Assembly (NCBI GenBank): GCA_040255445.1
Contig: JBDZUZ010000024.1
Coordinates: 1-30,716, forward strand
Reading direction: 5' to 3'
DNA length: 30,716 bases
DNA from: JBDZUZ01 sp040255445
Lineage (GTDB): Bacteria > Planctomycetota > Phycisphaerae > Phycisphaerales > UBA1924
The stretch's first letter is position 1. Each line of letters starts with the position of its first letter. Below are positions 8,016 to 14,032 of the stretch, one piece after another. Below the pieces are notes generated by a model, which saw only the letters and a program-made list of their open reading frames with translations, ran no database searches and was not told where the DNA came from. Made by a program: the position numbers and the translations under genes.

Positions 8016-8738
8016 TCAATCCTGCCACACCAAATACCACCCGCCCCCAACATTCCGCTCCCAGTTCGTGTTGTACCACGCCCGCCCTGTGCCGGCAGTG
8101 TGCCACACCGCCACGACACCAAAGTCCCGCCCCGAAAACTGAAAGCCCACGCTCCCCCACGGACTCTGCCCAACGTTCCTGATCCGCATGATGCCAACCC
8201 ACACCGGCCCGGCATCCACCGGCGCTGTCCCCGCCTGTACCCGCAACGCGTACCGCTGCATCGCGCCACGATTGAGCGAGAATGCCATCCGAAATGGCCA
8301 AGAAGTCGTGACCACAAGCAGGAAGAGCGCAGCGCTCACGAGCGTCATCGCGCGAAGCCCCGCGACCATCCGCATAGAGGGCGTCGCCGCGGCCACCACA
8401 GCCAGGAGCAGCGGAGCCGCCGCCAGCACCGCGGCGATCCACAGCACCACATGGTCACCCGTCACAAAGGAATAGCCGTGCGCGCCCACCGCAAGCGCCG
8501 ATGCGAACACCGGCGCACCCCATCCGCCCAGGCCCCGCACGCCTTCCCGCTCAGAACCGCGCGTGCTCAACGCATCCGCCGGATCAAACCCCCGCCCGCA
8601 CTCCGGACACGCGCACGAAGAAGACCCGCTCTCCCCCGCGCCCGATGCCGCGACCGCAACGGCCCCGAACGCATACCCACACCCGCGGCAGTACCGCTCG
8701 CCCTGAACGCGCTCACCCCGGACCGTCGCTTCGCTCAT
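8016..8738 (-). CDS. Zinc-ribbon membrane protein, paralogue B
   Basis: Like paralogue A this has 240 residues: an N-terminal zinc ribbon (YCRGCGYAF...CACPECGRGFDPADALST), hydrophobic segments at roughly residues 75-150, and the C-terminal domain with SWPFRMAFSLNRGAMQR, AGTAPVDAGPVWVGIMR and the terminal GGGWYLVWQD. The pair share TAPVDAG, WPFR, MR..NV.Q and the W/Y-LVW end, so they arose by duplication. The start at 8738 is chosen because the zinc ribbon follows at once. A TACATT hexamer lies 7 nt upstream, and the longer frame from 9182 runs antisense to the propeller gene. The GAGGGGG between the hexamer and ATG may instead be a close-set Shine-Dalgarno. Its function is unknown; a zinc-ribbon regulatory or envelope-sensing role is only a guess. 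Confidence 0.8.
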   Translation of the reverse strand: MSEATVRGERVQGERYCRGCGYAFGAVAVAASGAGESGSSSCACPECGRGFDPADALSTRGSEREGVRGLGGWGAPVFASALAVGAHGYSFVTGDHVVLWIAAVLAAAPLLLAVVAAATPSMRMVAGLRAMTLVSAALFLLVVTTSWPFRMAFSLNRGAMQRYALRVQAGTAPVDAGPVWVGIMRIRNVGQSPWGSVGFQFSGRDFGVVAVWHTAGTGRAWYNTNWERNVGGGWYLVWQD

Positions 8739-8745
8739 CCCCCTC

Positions 8746-8751
8746 AATGTA
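8746..8751 (-). promoter_or_regulatory. -10-like TACATT, 7 nt before the paralogue B ATG
   Basis: On the minus strand TACATT is followed by 7 nt (GAGGGGG) and the ATG at 8738. The spacing fits transcription starting at or next to the start codon. Confidence 0.45.
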
Positions 8752-8880
8752 CCCAACGGCCGGCAAACCACCACGCGTTGACGCCGCCTCATCCATGGAT
8801 TGCACAGCGCCAGCCGAACCCGATCCGCCCCACCAGCGCATCCTGTAAAGCTGCGAGAGCCCCGCACAGAGGAGACCGCC

Positions 8881-10032
8881 ATGCACCCCACCACCCTCTT
8901 CCTCATCGCCCTCTCCCACCAACCCGAACCCACTGTCCAACTCAACAACATCTCCCTCACTCCGCGCACCATCACCGTCGAAGGCTCCACCGCCACCATC
9001 GCCGACATCAATCGCGACGGCCACGCCGACCTCCTCACCGCCGGCCGCCGAATCGCCATCGATCTGGGCGACGGCCGCGGCGGTCTCCGCCGCCACAACC
9101 GCGCCGATCCCGGCGAGCAGCCCACCGAGCTCGCGCTCGCCGACCTCAACAACGATGGCCACACCGACATCGTCATCGCCAACCACGATGTCCACTACAT
9201 CACACTGCTGCTCGGCGATGGCCGCGGCGGCTTCACCCCATCACCCCAGTCACCCCTCGCGGTCGATGTCGACCCGCACCCGCACACCGTCGCCGCGGCG
9301 GACCTCGACGGCGATGGACACACCGACCTCCTCATCGACCACTCGCCCCGCGGCCGCCGCTCGCCCAACCTCCGCCCCGAAGACGGTGGCGTGCTTGTCA
9401 TCCGCGGCAGCGCAGACGGCTTCAAAACGCCCGGCACGATCTTCGAGACCGGCGGCATCCCCTACCGCGGCTTCGCGCTCGGCGATCTCAACGGTGATGG
9501 TCGACCCGACCTCGCCGCGCCGCACGACAACGACATCGGCATCCTCCTTAACACCAGCAAACCCGGCGCAATCTCCTTCGAGCGCGCAGCCCCGGTCACT
9601 GCCGAGACACCTTTCGCCGTCCGCATCGCCGACCTCAACGCCGATGGCAGACCCGACATCATCTCCGCGTCCGGCGAAGACTCCGCCGCGATCCAGATCT
9701 TCCTCGCCGATGACCGCGGCGGCTTCGCCCCCGCCCCCAACTCCCCCATCCGCCACGCCCGCGGCGGCAAGAACATCATCATCGCCGACTTCAACGGCGA
9801 CGACATCGCCGATGCAGCGGTCGCCGCCTACCGCTCCGACCGCACCCTCATCATCCTCGGCAGCGCGACCGCGCTGACCACAACCACCATCCCCGCCGGT
9901 ACCAATCACCCCTGGGCCCTCGCCGCCGGCGACCTCAACAACGACGGCGCTGACGACATCTTCATCGCCGCCGAAAACGCCCGCGAAGCCCGCCTGTACC
10001 TGACCCATGTGCCTCAAGTTTCGCCGCGCTAG
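8881..10032 (+). CDS. FG-GAP/VCBS repeat beta-propeller protein
   Basis: This 383-residue protein has seven calcium-binding propeller signatures of the form D-x-[ND]-x-D-G/D-x-x-D: DINRDGHAD, DLNNDGHTD, DLDGDGHTD, DLNGDGRPD, DLNADGRPD, DFNGDDIAD and DLNNDGADD, evenly spread from about residue 40 to 365. This predicts a seven-bladed integrin-like propeller, usually extracellular and involved in adhesion or carbohydrate/protein binding. The N-terminus has only a short hydrophobic stretch (TTLFLIALS), so the signal peptide is weak or atypical. The start at 8881 has an AGAGGAG ribosome-binding site 6 nt upstream; the in-frame ATG at 8800 lacks one. The final residues VPQVSPR and the TAG stop are encoded inside palindromic element copy 5, so the original C-terminus may have been altered by that element. 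Confidence 0.85.
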   Translation: MHPTTLFLIALSHQPEPTVQLNNISLTPRTITVEGSTATIADINRDGHADLLTAGRRIAIDLGDGRGGLRRHNRADPGEQPTELALADLNNDGHTDIVIANHDVHYITLLLGDGRGGFTPSPQSPLAVDVDPHPHTVAAADLDGDGHTDLLIDHSPRGRRSPNLRPEDGGVLVIRGSADGFKTPGTIFETGGIPYRGFALGDLNGDGRPDLAAPHDNDIGILLNTSKPGAISFERAAPVTAETPFAVRIADLNADGRPDIISASGEDSAAIQIFLADDRGGFAPAPNSPIRHARGGKNIIIADFNGDDIADAAVAAYRSDRTLIILGSATALTTTTIPAGTNHPWALAAGDLNNDGADDIFIAAENAREARLYLTHVPQVSPR

Positions 10033-10046
10033 CGGCGACACTTGAG
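10013..10046 (+). repeat. Palindromic element, copy 5
   Basis: Left arm CTCAAGTTTCGCCGC (10013-10027), loop GCTA, right arm GCGGCGACACTTGAG (10032-10046), with the same T-opposite-C mismatch as copies 1 and 4. It overlaps the end of the propeller gene, whose TAG stop (10030-10032) spans the loop and the first base of the right arm. It lies at a convergent junction with the alcohol dehydrogenase gene. Confidence 0.92.
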
Positions 10047-10094
10047 CCGGTCACGCAGCCACCGCCCGATCCGATGCTCCCCTTCGAGTCTCAC

Positions 10095-11156
10095 TCACCC
10101 GTTCTTGAGCGACGCCATATCAATACAGAACCGGTAGCGCACATCACCCTTGAGCAGCCGCTCGTATGCCTCGTTGACCTGCTGCATCGCGATCACCTCG
10201 ACATCGGAGGTGATGTTGTGCTTGCCGCAGAAGTCGAGCATCTCCTGCGTCTCCTTGATGCCGCCGATCAGCGAGCCCGACAGGCTCTTGCGGCCAAACA
10301 GCAGCGCGAACGAGCTGACCGGGAGCGGCTTCTCGGGAGCGCCCACCAACGTCAGCGTGCCCTCGCGCTTCAGCAGCCCCAGGTACGCGTTGATGTCGTG
10401 CTCCGCCGACACCGTGTCGAGAATGAAGTCGAAGCTCCCCGCGTGCTTCCCCATCTGGTCCGCATCTTTGGAGATCACCGCCTCGTCAGCGCCAAGCTGC
10501 TTCGCATCCTCGACCTTGCTCGGCGAGGTCGTGAAAGCGACCGTGTGCGCCCCCAGCGCGTGCGCGAACTTGACGCCCATGTGACCCAGGCCGCCCAGGC
10601 CGACGACACCGACCTTCTTGCCCTTGCCCACGCCCCAGTGCTTCATCGGCGAGTAGGTGGTGATGCCGGCGCAGAGGAGGGGCGCTGTTCCCGCGAGGTC
10701 GAGGTTCTTCGGCACGCTGAGGCAGAAGTGCTCATCGACGACGATGCTGTCGGAATAGCCGCCGTAGGTGACGGGCGCAGCGCCGTGCTTGTCGGGCGAG
10801 TTGTACGTAAATGTCCCGTTCGGGCAGAACTGCTCCATGTGATCTCGGCAGTTGGGGCAGCTCCGATCCGAATCGACCAGACACCCGACCGCGGCCAGAT
10901 CCCCGGCCTTGAACTTCGTGACCTTGCTGCCAACCTTGGTCACGCGGCCGACTATCTCGTGGCCGGGGACACAGGGGTACACGGTCGGCATCACACTCGC
11001 CCACTCGTTCCGCACCGTGTGCAGGTCGGAGTGGCAGATGCCGCAGAACAGGATCTCGATCTGCACATCCCGCTCGGTCGGCTCACGGCGGTTGATCTCG
11101 GCCCTGGCGAGGGGCGAGGTGGCGCTGCTGGCGGCGTAGGCCTTGCTCTTGTACAT
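10095..11156 (-). CDS. Zinc-dependent NAD(P) alcohol dehydrogenase, cinnamyl-alcohol/YahK type
   Basis: A medium-chain dehydrogenase of 353 residues. Catalytic zinc ligands are C41 (CGICHSDLH), H66 with E67 (GHEIVG) and probably C162 (PLLCAG). A Rossmann motif VGLGGLGHMG lies near residue 185. The family reduces aldehydes or oxidises primary alcohols with NADP(H) or NAD(H) in the cytoplasm. The structural zinc lobe is unusual: the first of the four expected cysteines is aspartate (D97), followed by C100, C103 and C111. The start MYKSKAYAAS at 11156 is chosen because it has a GGGAG ribosome-binding site 7 nt upstream and fits the usual family N-terminus; the frame extends to 11282 without support. 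It diverges from the zinc-ribbon gene at 11257. Confidence 0.88.
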   Translation of the reverse strand: MYKSKAYAASSATSPLARAEINRREPTERDVQIEILFCGICHSDLHTVRNEWASVMPTVYPCVPGHEIVGRVTKVGSKVTKFKAGDLAAVGCLVDSDRSCPNCRDHMEQFCPNGTFTYNSPDKHGAAPVTYGGYSDSIVVDEHFCLSVPKNLDLAGTAPLLCAGITTYSPMKHWGVGKGKKVGVVGLGGLGHMGVKFAHALGAHTVAFTTSPSKVEDAKQLGADEAVISKDADQMGKHAGSFDFILDTVSAEHDINAYLGLLKREGTLTLVGAPEKPLPVSSFALLFGRKSLSGSLIGGIKETQEMLDFCGKHNITSDVEVIAMQQVNEAYERLLKGDVRYRFCIDMASLKNG

Positions 11157-11244
11157 GCGTGGACTCCCGGTAGCGTTGGTGATGGGACTGACCGACCCGG
11201 TCGAGCGGACAGTAGGATGCCATACCCTTTCGCCGCTCACCAGA

Positions 11245-11250
11245 TAGACT
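11245..11250 (+). promoter_or_regulatory. -10-like TAGACT, 6 nt before the ATG at 11257
   Basis: TAGACT is followed by GGCGCC and then the ATG. The exact 6-nt spacing recurs at five other genes in this window and suggests a leaderless transcript. Confidence 0.55.
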
Positions 11251-11256
11251 GGCGCC

Positions 11257-12000
11257 ATGCGGCCGAGGCTCGCGGCGTCCATAACGTTCTGCCTTCTGCT
11301 GGGCGCGGTGGCTCAATACCTCCTCGCCGCTGGGCTCTCGCTCTGGGCGCCGGTCGCGCGAGCCGCCGGGGACTCCGGTCTGCGCGTGCGGGCGTGGCGC
11401 GATTCAAAGGGGGGACCGCGTGACTGGGGCCGACCTCGTGACCGGGCAGGTCGCCGGGCCGAGGCGTTTGCACTCCAGATGTGGCCGGAGCTCACGGGCG
11501 AACTCACCGATTGGAGGCAGGAATACCAGCTTCAGTACTGGGAGCGACCCGGCATCACCATCGCTTCCGGCGATGTGATGTTCAGCGGCTTCTCCGCGGA
11601 GCAAGGCGCGACCGCTGCGAAATGGACCGCACAGCGCTACGCCGCGGGATGGCCGGTGCGGTCGACCGCGACCATGGTGAGCGGCCCCGGACGGGCCGCG
11701 GACGGCCTCGTTCTCCCGATGTCTTGGGCGTCGAAGGACCGCTCGCAGCTCGCCATCACCAACTTCCCGCCAGCACCGGCGATCCAGGCGGTCGTGCCCC
11801 TTCGCCCGCTGCCACTCGGAACCGCCATCAACACGCTCGTCTTCGCCTCCCCGCCCCTCGCGGTCATCGCGTTCCGTGCTGCACGAACCGCCCACCGCCG
11901 GAAACACAGCCTCTGCGTTCACTGCGGTTACAACCGCAGCGACCTGCCGAGAGAAGCGCCGTGCTCAGAGTGCGGCACCGTCAACTTCCCGAATGCCTGA
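11257..12000 (+). CDS. Membrane protein with C-terminal zinc ribbon
   Basis: This 247-residue protein has an N-terminal transmembrane or signal segment (LAASITFCLLLGAVAQYLLAA, about residues 5-30). A soluble, probably extracytoplasmic domain of about 150 residues is rich in Trp, Tyr and Arg. A second hydrophobic stretch (AINTLVFASPPLAVIAF, about 190-207) leads to a cytoplasmic C-terminal zinc ribbon (CVHCGYNRSDLP...CSECGTVNF). The TM-domain-TM-CxHCGYxxxxLP layout recurs among planctomycete hypothetical proteins. It is a topological mirror of paralogues A and B, in which the ribbon is N-terminal. Its function is unknown. The start is supported by the signal-like N-terminus and the TAGACT hexamer 6 nt upstream. 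Confidence 0.75.
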   Translation: MRPRLAASITFCLLLGAVAQYLLAAGLSLWAPVARAAGDSGLRVRAWRDSKGGPRDWGRPRDRAGRRAEAFALQMWPELTGELTDWRQEYQLQYWERPGITIASGDVMFSGFSAEQGATAAKWTAQRYAAGWPVRSTATMVSGPGRAADGLVLPMSWASKDRSQLAITNFPPAPAIQAVVPLRPLPLGTAINTLVFASPPLAVIAFRAARTAHRRKHSLCVHCGYNRSDLPREAPCSECGTVNFPNA

Positions 12001-12011
12001 CTCTTCCCACT

Positions 12012-12045
12012 CCGTGCCTTCGTGCCTCTGTGCCTCCGTGCCTTC
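12012..12045. repeat. Short tandem GTGCCTY repeats between convergent genes
   Basis: Four imperfect units of the form (C)GTGCCTY lie head to tail in the 46-bp gap between the stops of two convergent genes. They have no dyad symmetry and no spacers, so this is a simple repeat and not a CRISPR. Confidence 0.8.
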
Positions 12046-12046
12046 C

Positions 12047-12271
12047 TCAATGCGGCTTTGCCTTGTCACCCACCAGCGGCGCGGCCTTGCGGACATCGCC
12101 GACGAGCTCGATCGTGCCGCAGTCGATGCACATGTTGGACTCGACGCGGACATCGTTGGTCTTCATGGTGAGGAACTTGGTGTTGGCGGGACGGAAGGTG
12201 AGACCGAAGGAGCCGAGGGACCCGGATTCCAATTTCGAGCTGCCGCAGCGGATGCACACTTTCTGGTTCAT
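12047..12271 (-). CDS. Small two-CxxC zinc-ribbon protein
   Basis: A 74-residue protein with two cysteine pairs, CIRC near residue 6 and CIDC near residue 48, flanking a beta-rich stretch (GSFGLTFRPANTKFLT). This predicts a single zinc ribbon, and the small acidic-to-neutral protein is likely cytoplasmic. I cannot assign a function. The in-frame ORF opens at 12364, but MNQKVCIRCGS at 12271 is the natural start. A TATCCT hexamer lies exactly 6 nt upstream of this ATG and there is no Shine-Dalgarno, suggesting a leaderless mRNA. Confidence 0.7.
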   Translation of the reverse strand: MNQKVCIRCGSSKLESGSLGSFGLTFRPANTKFLTMKTNDVRVESNMCIDCGTIELVGDVRKAAPLVGDKAKPH

Positions 12272-12277
12272 GGGGAC

Positions 12278-12283
12278 AGGATA
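12278..12283 (-). promoter_or_regulatory. -10-like TATCCT, 6 nt before the ATG at 12271
   Basis: On the minus strand TATCCT-GTCCCC-ATG has the same 6-nt spacing as five other genes here. Confidence 0.55.
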
Positions 12284-12379
12284 GCGACAGTGCGGGTCTG
12301 TCAGTGTCTCCAAGGCACGACCACCAGGGATCCTGACCTCTCGAAGCCTCGCGAGGAACTGCAACCGCGACAGGCACCA

Positions 12380-13081
12380 TCACCGCCGCGGGGAGCTGGT
12401 GGGCTCGCCGACGAGCTCCGCGGCTCCGATATACATCGAGCCCGTGACACCGGCAATCTCGACCCGGAGCGGCGCCTGCGTGGCGACAGCGCCGCCGCCC
12501 ATGAACCAGGGTCGGCCTTCGGGAACGAGGATGAGAAGGCCTTGTGCAGAGCCCATCGCGGCGAAGTCGTCGCTGATGGGGCGGTAAGGCGTGATGCCGA
12601 AGGTGCGCTCGATCTGCGCGGCGGCATAGCGGACGGTGCTGCTCGTGGGGACGGCGATGCCGATCTCGCTGATGTTGAGGATGGAGACGGGGTCGGGGTC
12701 GGGGTTGTGCGGCGGGGTGCGTGTGAGCAACTCGGCGCGGGCGATGAACTCGACGATGTTTCCGGCGGGGTCGAGGAAGTAGACGGCATCGGCGTCCCAG
12801 TCATCGAAGCGGACGACATCGTCGCCGTCGGCCGTCTGCTGGAGCGGAGTGTGCTGCGCGAGGCGGTCTCGGGCGGCGGTGACTGTGCCGGGCGGGATGT
12901 TGCAGGCGAAGTGGTGCGGGACGGCATCAGCGGCGAGGACGAAGGTCATCCGCGACTCTCCCACGCGAAGGCGGATCCGCTTCCGGTCGGAGTCGATGAC
13001 CGTACAGCCGAGCACGCGGCGGTAGAACTCGGCGATGCCGGTGAGTGTGGCGACCGGGAGACTGATGCTGCGGATGAGCAT
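12380..13081 (-). CDS. VOC-superfamily (glyoxalase/bleomycin-resistance-like) protein
   Basis: A protein of 233 residues. The N-terminal half is a typical VOC module: IRSISLPVATLTGIAEFYRRVLG, then a strand-rich segment, then DADAVYFLDPAGNIVEFI, the characteristic DPxGNxxE end with a glutamate metal ligand. The second half (ISEIGIAVP...YAAAQIERTFGI...GLLILVPEGRPW) is a weaker second VOC module, so the chain probably forms one complete paired-module metal site. Relatives include glyoxalases, ring-cleavage dioxygenases and antibiotic-binding proteins; the substrate is unknown. The start MLIRSIS at 13081 begins at the first VOC strand. It lies 19 bp after the end of the methyltransferase gene on the same strand, so the two are probably co-transcribed. 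Confidence 0.8.
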   Translation of the reverse strand: MLIRSISLPVATLTGIAEFYRRVLGCTVIDSDRKRIRLRVGESRMTFVLAADAVPHHFACNIPPGTVTAARDRLAQHTPLQQTADGDDVVRFDDWDADAVYFLDPAGNIVEFIARAELLTRTPPHNPDPDPVSILNISEIGIAVPTSSTVRYAAAQIERTFGITPYRPISDDFAAMGSAQGLLILVPEGRPWFMGGGAVATQAPLRVEIAGVTGSMYIGAAELVGEPTSSPRR

Positions 13082-13100
13082 GCGTGCGGGAAAGCGGGGG

Positions 13101-13934
13101 TTACTGGTGCGCTGCTGTGTACGCGAAGCGGGAGAGGCGGCCCTCGCGGGCGAGCGTCGATGCGACATGGAGGAACCGCTGCTGGCCGTCGAAGGTCGTC
13201 GGGCCTTCGATGCGTTGCAGTTCTTCGGCGCGCTGGGCGCGGGCGTTGTGCCAGGCGGAGGCGACAGCAGCGACGGCTGGGGTCAGGTCCTCGGATTGGA
13301 GCAGCCGCAGGCCTGCTTGTTCGATGGCCTGCTCGTTCACGCCGCGGGGGACGAAGAGGAAGAAGCCGATCGAGCTGCGGATCGCGATCTCGCTGCTCGC
13401 GAGCGGCCCGGTCACGACGATGGGGTCGACGAAGACCACTCGCCCGCCGGGGCGGATAAGCCGTCGCCATTCGCGGATGACGGCATCGCGATCGGGGAGG
13501 TGGTTGATAGCGTCGATGCAGATCACAGCATCGAACGAAGCGTCCTCAAAGGGGAGCGCAGCACCGGCGTCGACGACCTGGAAGGAAGCGCGGGCCGGGT
13601 CGATGCCGCGGGCCGCGGCCGCGCGGCTGGCTGTGGCGATGCCGGCGGCGTTGATGTCAACGCCGACCACCGAGGCGCCGGTCTGGGCTGTGATGCGGAG
13701 CGTCGGGCCGCCGGAGCCGCAGGCGACATCGAGCACTCGCTTCTGCGCGACATCGGCGCCGAGCGCGAGGCGAGTGATGAGCGCATCGTGCTCCGTAGCC
13801 GTGGTCCAGCCGTTCTGGCCGATCTCCTCACCCCACACCTCGCGGCGGATCGCCGCGTAGAGCGCTTCGTCGAAGCGGCCGTAGGTCGAGTCATACAGGT
13901 CGACAGTGGTGCGCGGCGTGTGATCGGAGGGCAT
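13101..13934 (-). CDS. Class I SAM-dependent methyltransferase
   Basis: A 277-residue protein with a Rossmann methyltransferase core. Motif I is VLDVACGSGGPTLRI (about residues 67-81), an acidic ribose-binding strand end VVGVDINAAGI follows, then FQVVDAGAALPFEDASFDAVICIDAINHL (motifs II/III). The opening VDLYDSTYGRFDEALYAAIRREVWGEEIGQNGWTT is the type of cap found in UbiE/sarcosine-methylating small-molecule methyltransferases. The substrate is unknown. A TACGCT hexamer sits 6 nt before the ATG and there is no Shine-Dalgarno. It is transcribed divergently from the GluR0-like channel gene and probably leads an operon with the VOC gene. Confidence 0.85.
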   Translation of the reverse strand: MPSDHTPRTTVDLYDSTYGRFDEALYAAIRREVWGEEIGQNGWTTATEHDALITRLALGADVAQKRVLDVACGSGGPTLRITAQTGASVVGVDINAAGIATASRAAAARGIDPARASFQVVDAGAALPFEDASFDAVICIDAINHLPDRDAVIREWRRLIRPGGRVVFVDPIVVTGPLASSEIAIRSSIGFFLFVPRGVNEQAIEQAGLRLLQSEDLTPAVAAVASAWHNARAQRAEELQRIEGPTTFDGQQRFLHVASTLAREGRLSRFAYTAAHQ

Positions 13935-13940
13935 GTGCGC

Positions 13941-13946
13941 AGCGTA
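13941..13946 (-). promoter_or_regulatory. -10-like TACGCT, 6 nt before the methyltransferase ATG
   Basis: On the minus strand TACGCT-GCGCAC-ATG. It is one half of a divergent pair, with TAGGGT at 14021 serving the channel gene. Confidence 0.55.
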
Positions 13947-14020
13947 CCACGCCGCGGCCGGTGGAATCGTCGCGCCGGCACAACTGCCCGGGTGGTATGG
14001 CCGGGGCCGCCCCGGGGGTC

Positions 14021-14026
14021 TAGGGT
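14021..14026 (+). promoter_or_regulatory. -10-like TAGGGT, 6 nt before the channel ATG
   Basis: TAGGGT-GCTTTC-ATG. A 13-bp GC palindrome, CGGGG-CCG-CCCCG (14002-14014), lies just upstream and could be an operator. This is inference. Confidence 0.5.
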
Positions 14027-14032
14027 GCTTTC

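Noticed and set aside
7201..8442. 413-residue version of zinc-ribbon paralogue A
   Set aside because: The extra N-terminal 173 residues read through palindrome copy 4 and out of frame through paralogue B; the start at 7923 has a good ribosome-binding site.
7599..9497. 632-residue plus-strand ORF across the zinc-ribbon paralogues and the propeller gene
   Set aside because: Its translation is Pro/Arg/His-rich and lies antisense or out of frame to genes with clear domains; it is an artefact of high GC.
2879..10046. Palindromic elements as classical intrinsic terminators
   Set aside because: No T-run follows any copy on either strand, and all copies share one orientation even where the adjacent gene end is on the other strand (copy 4).
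12012..12045. Possible CRISPR-like repeats
   Set aside because: The units are contiguous, 8-9 bp, with no spacers and no cas genes nearby.
12347..12356. CCTCGCGAGG palindrome between the zinc-ribbon and VOC genes
   Set aside because: A 10-bp GC palindrome is expected by chance in DNA this GC-rich, and it has no second copy nearby.
11876..13459. 527-residue plus-strand ORF
   Set aside because: It is antisense to the zinc-ribbon, VOC and methyltransferase genes, which are supported by motifs and promoters.
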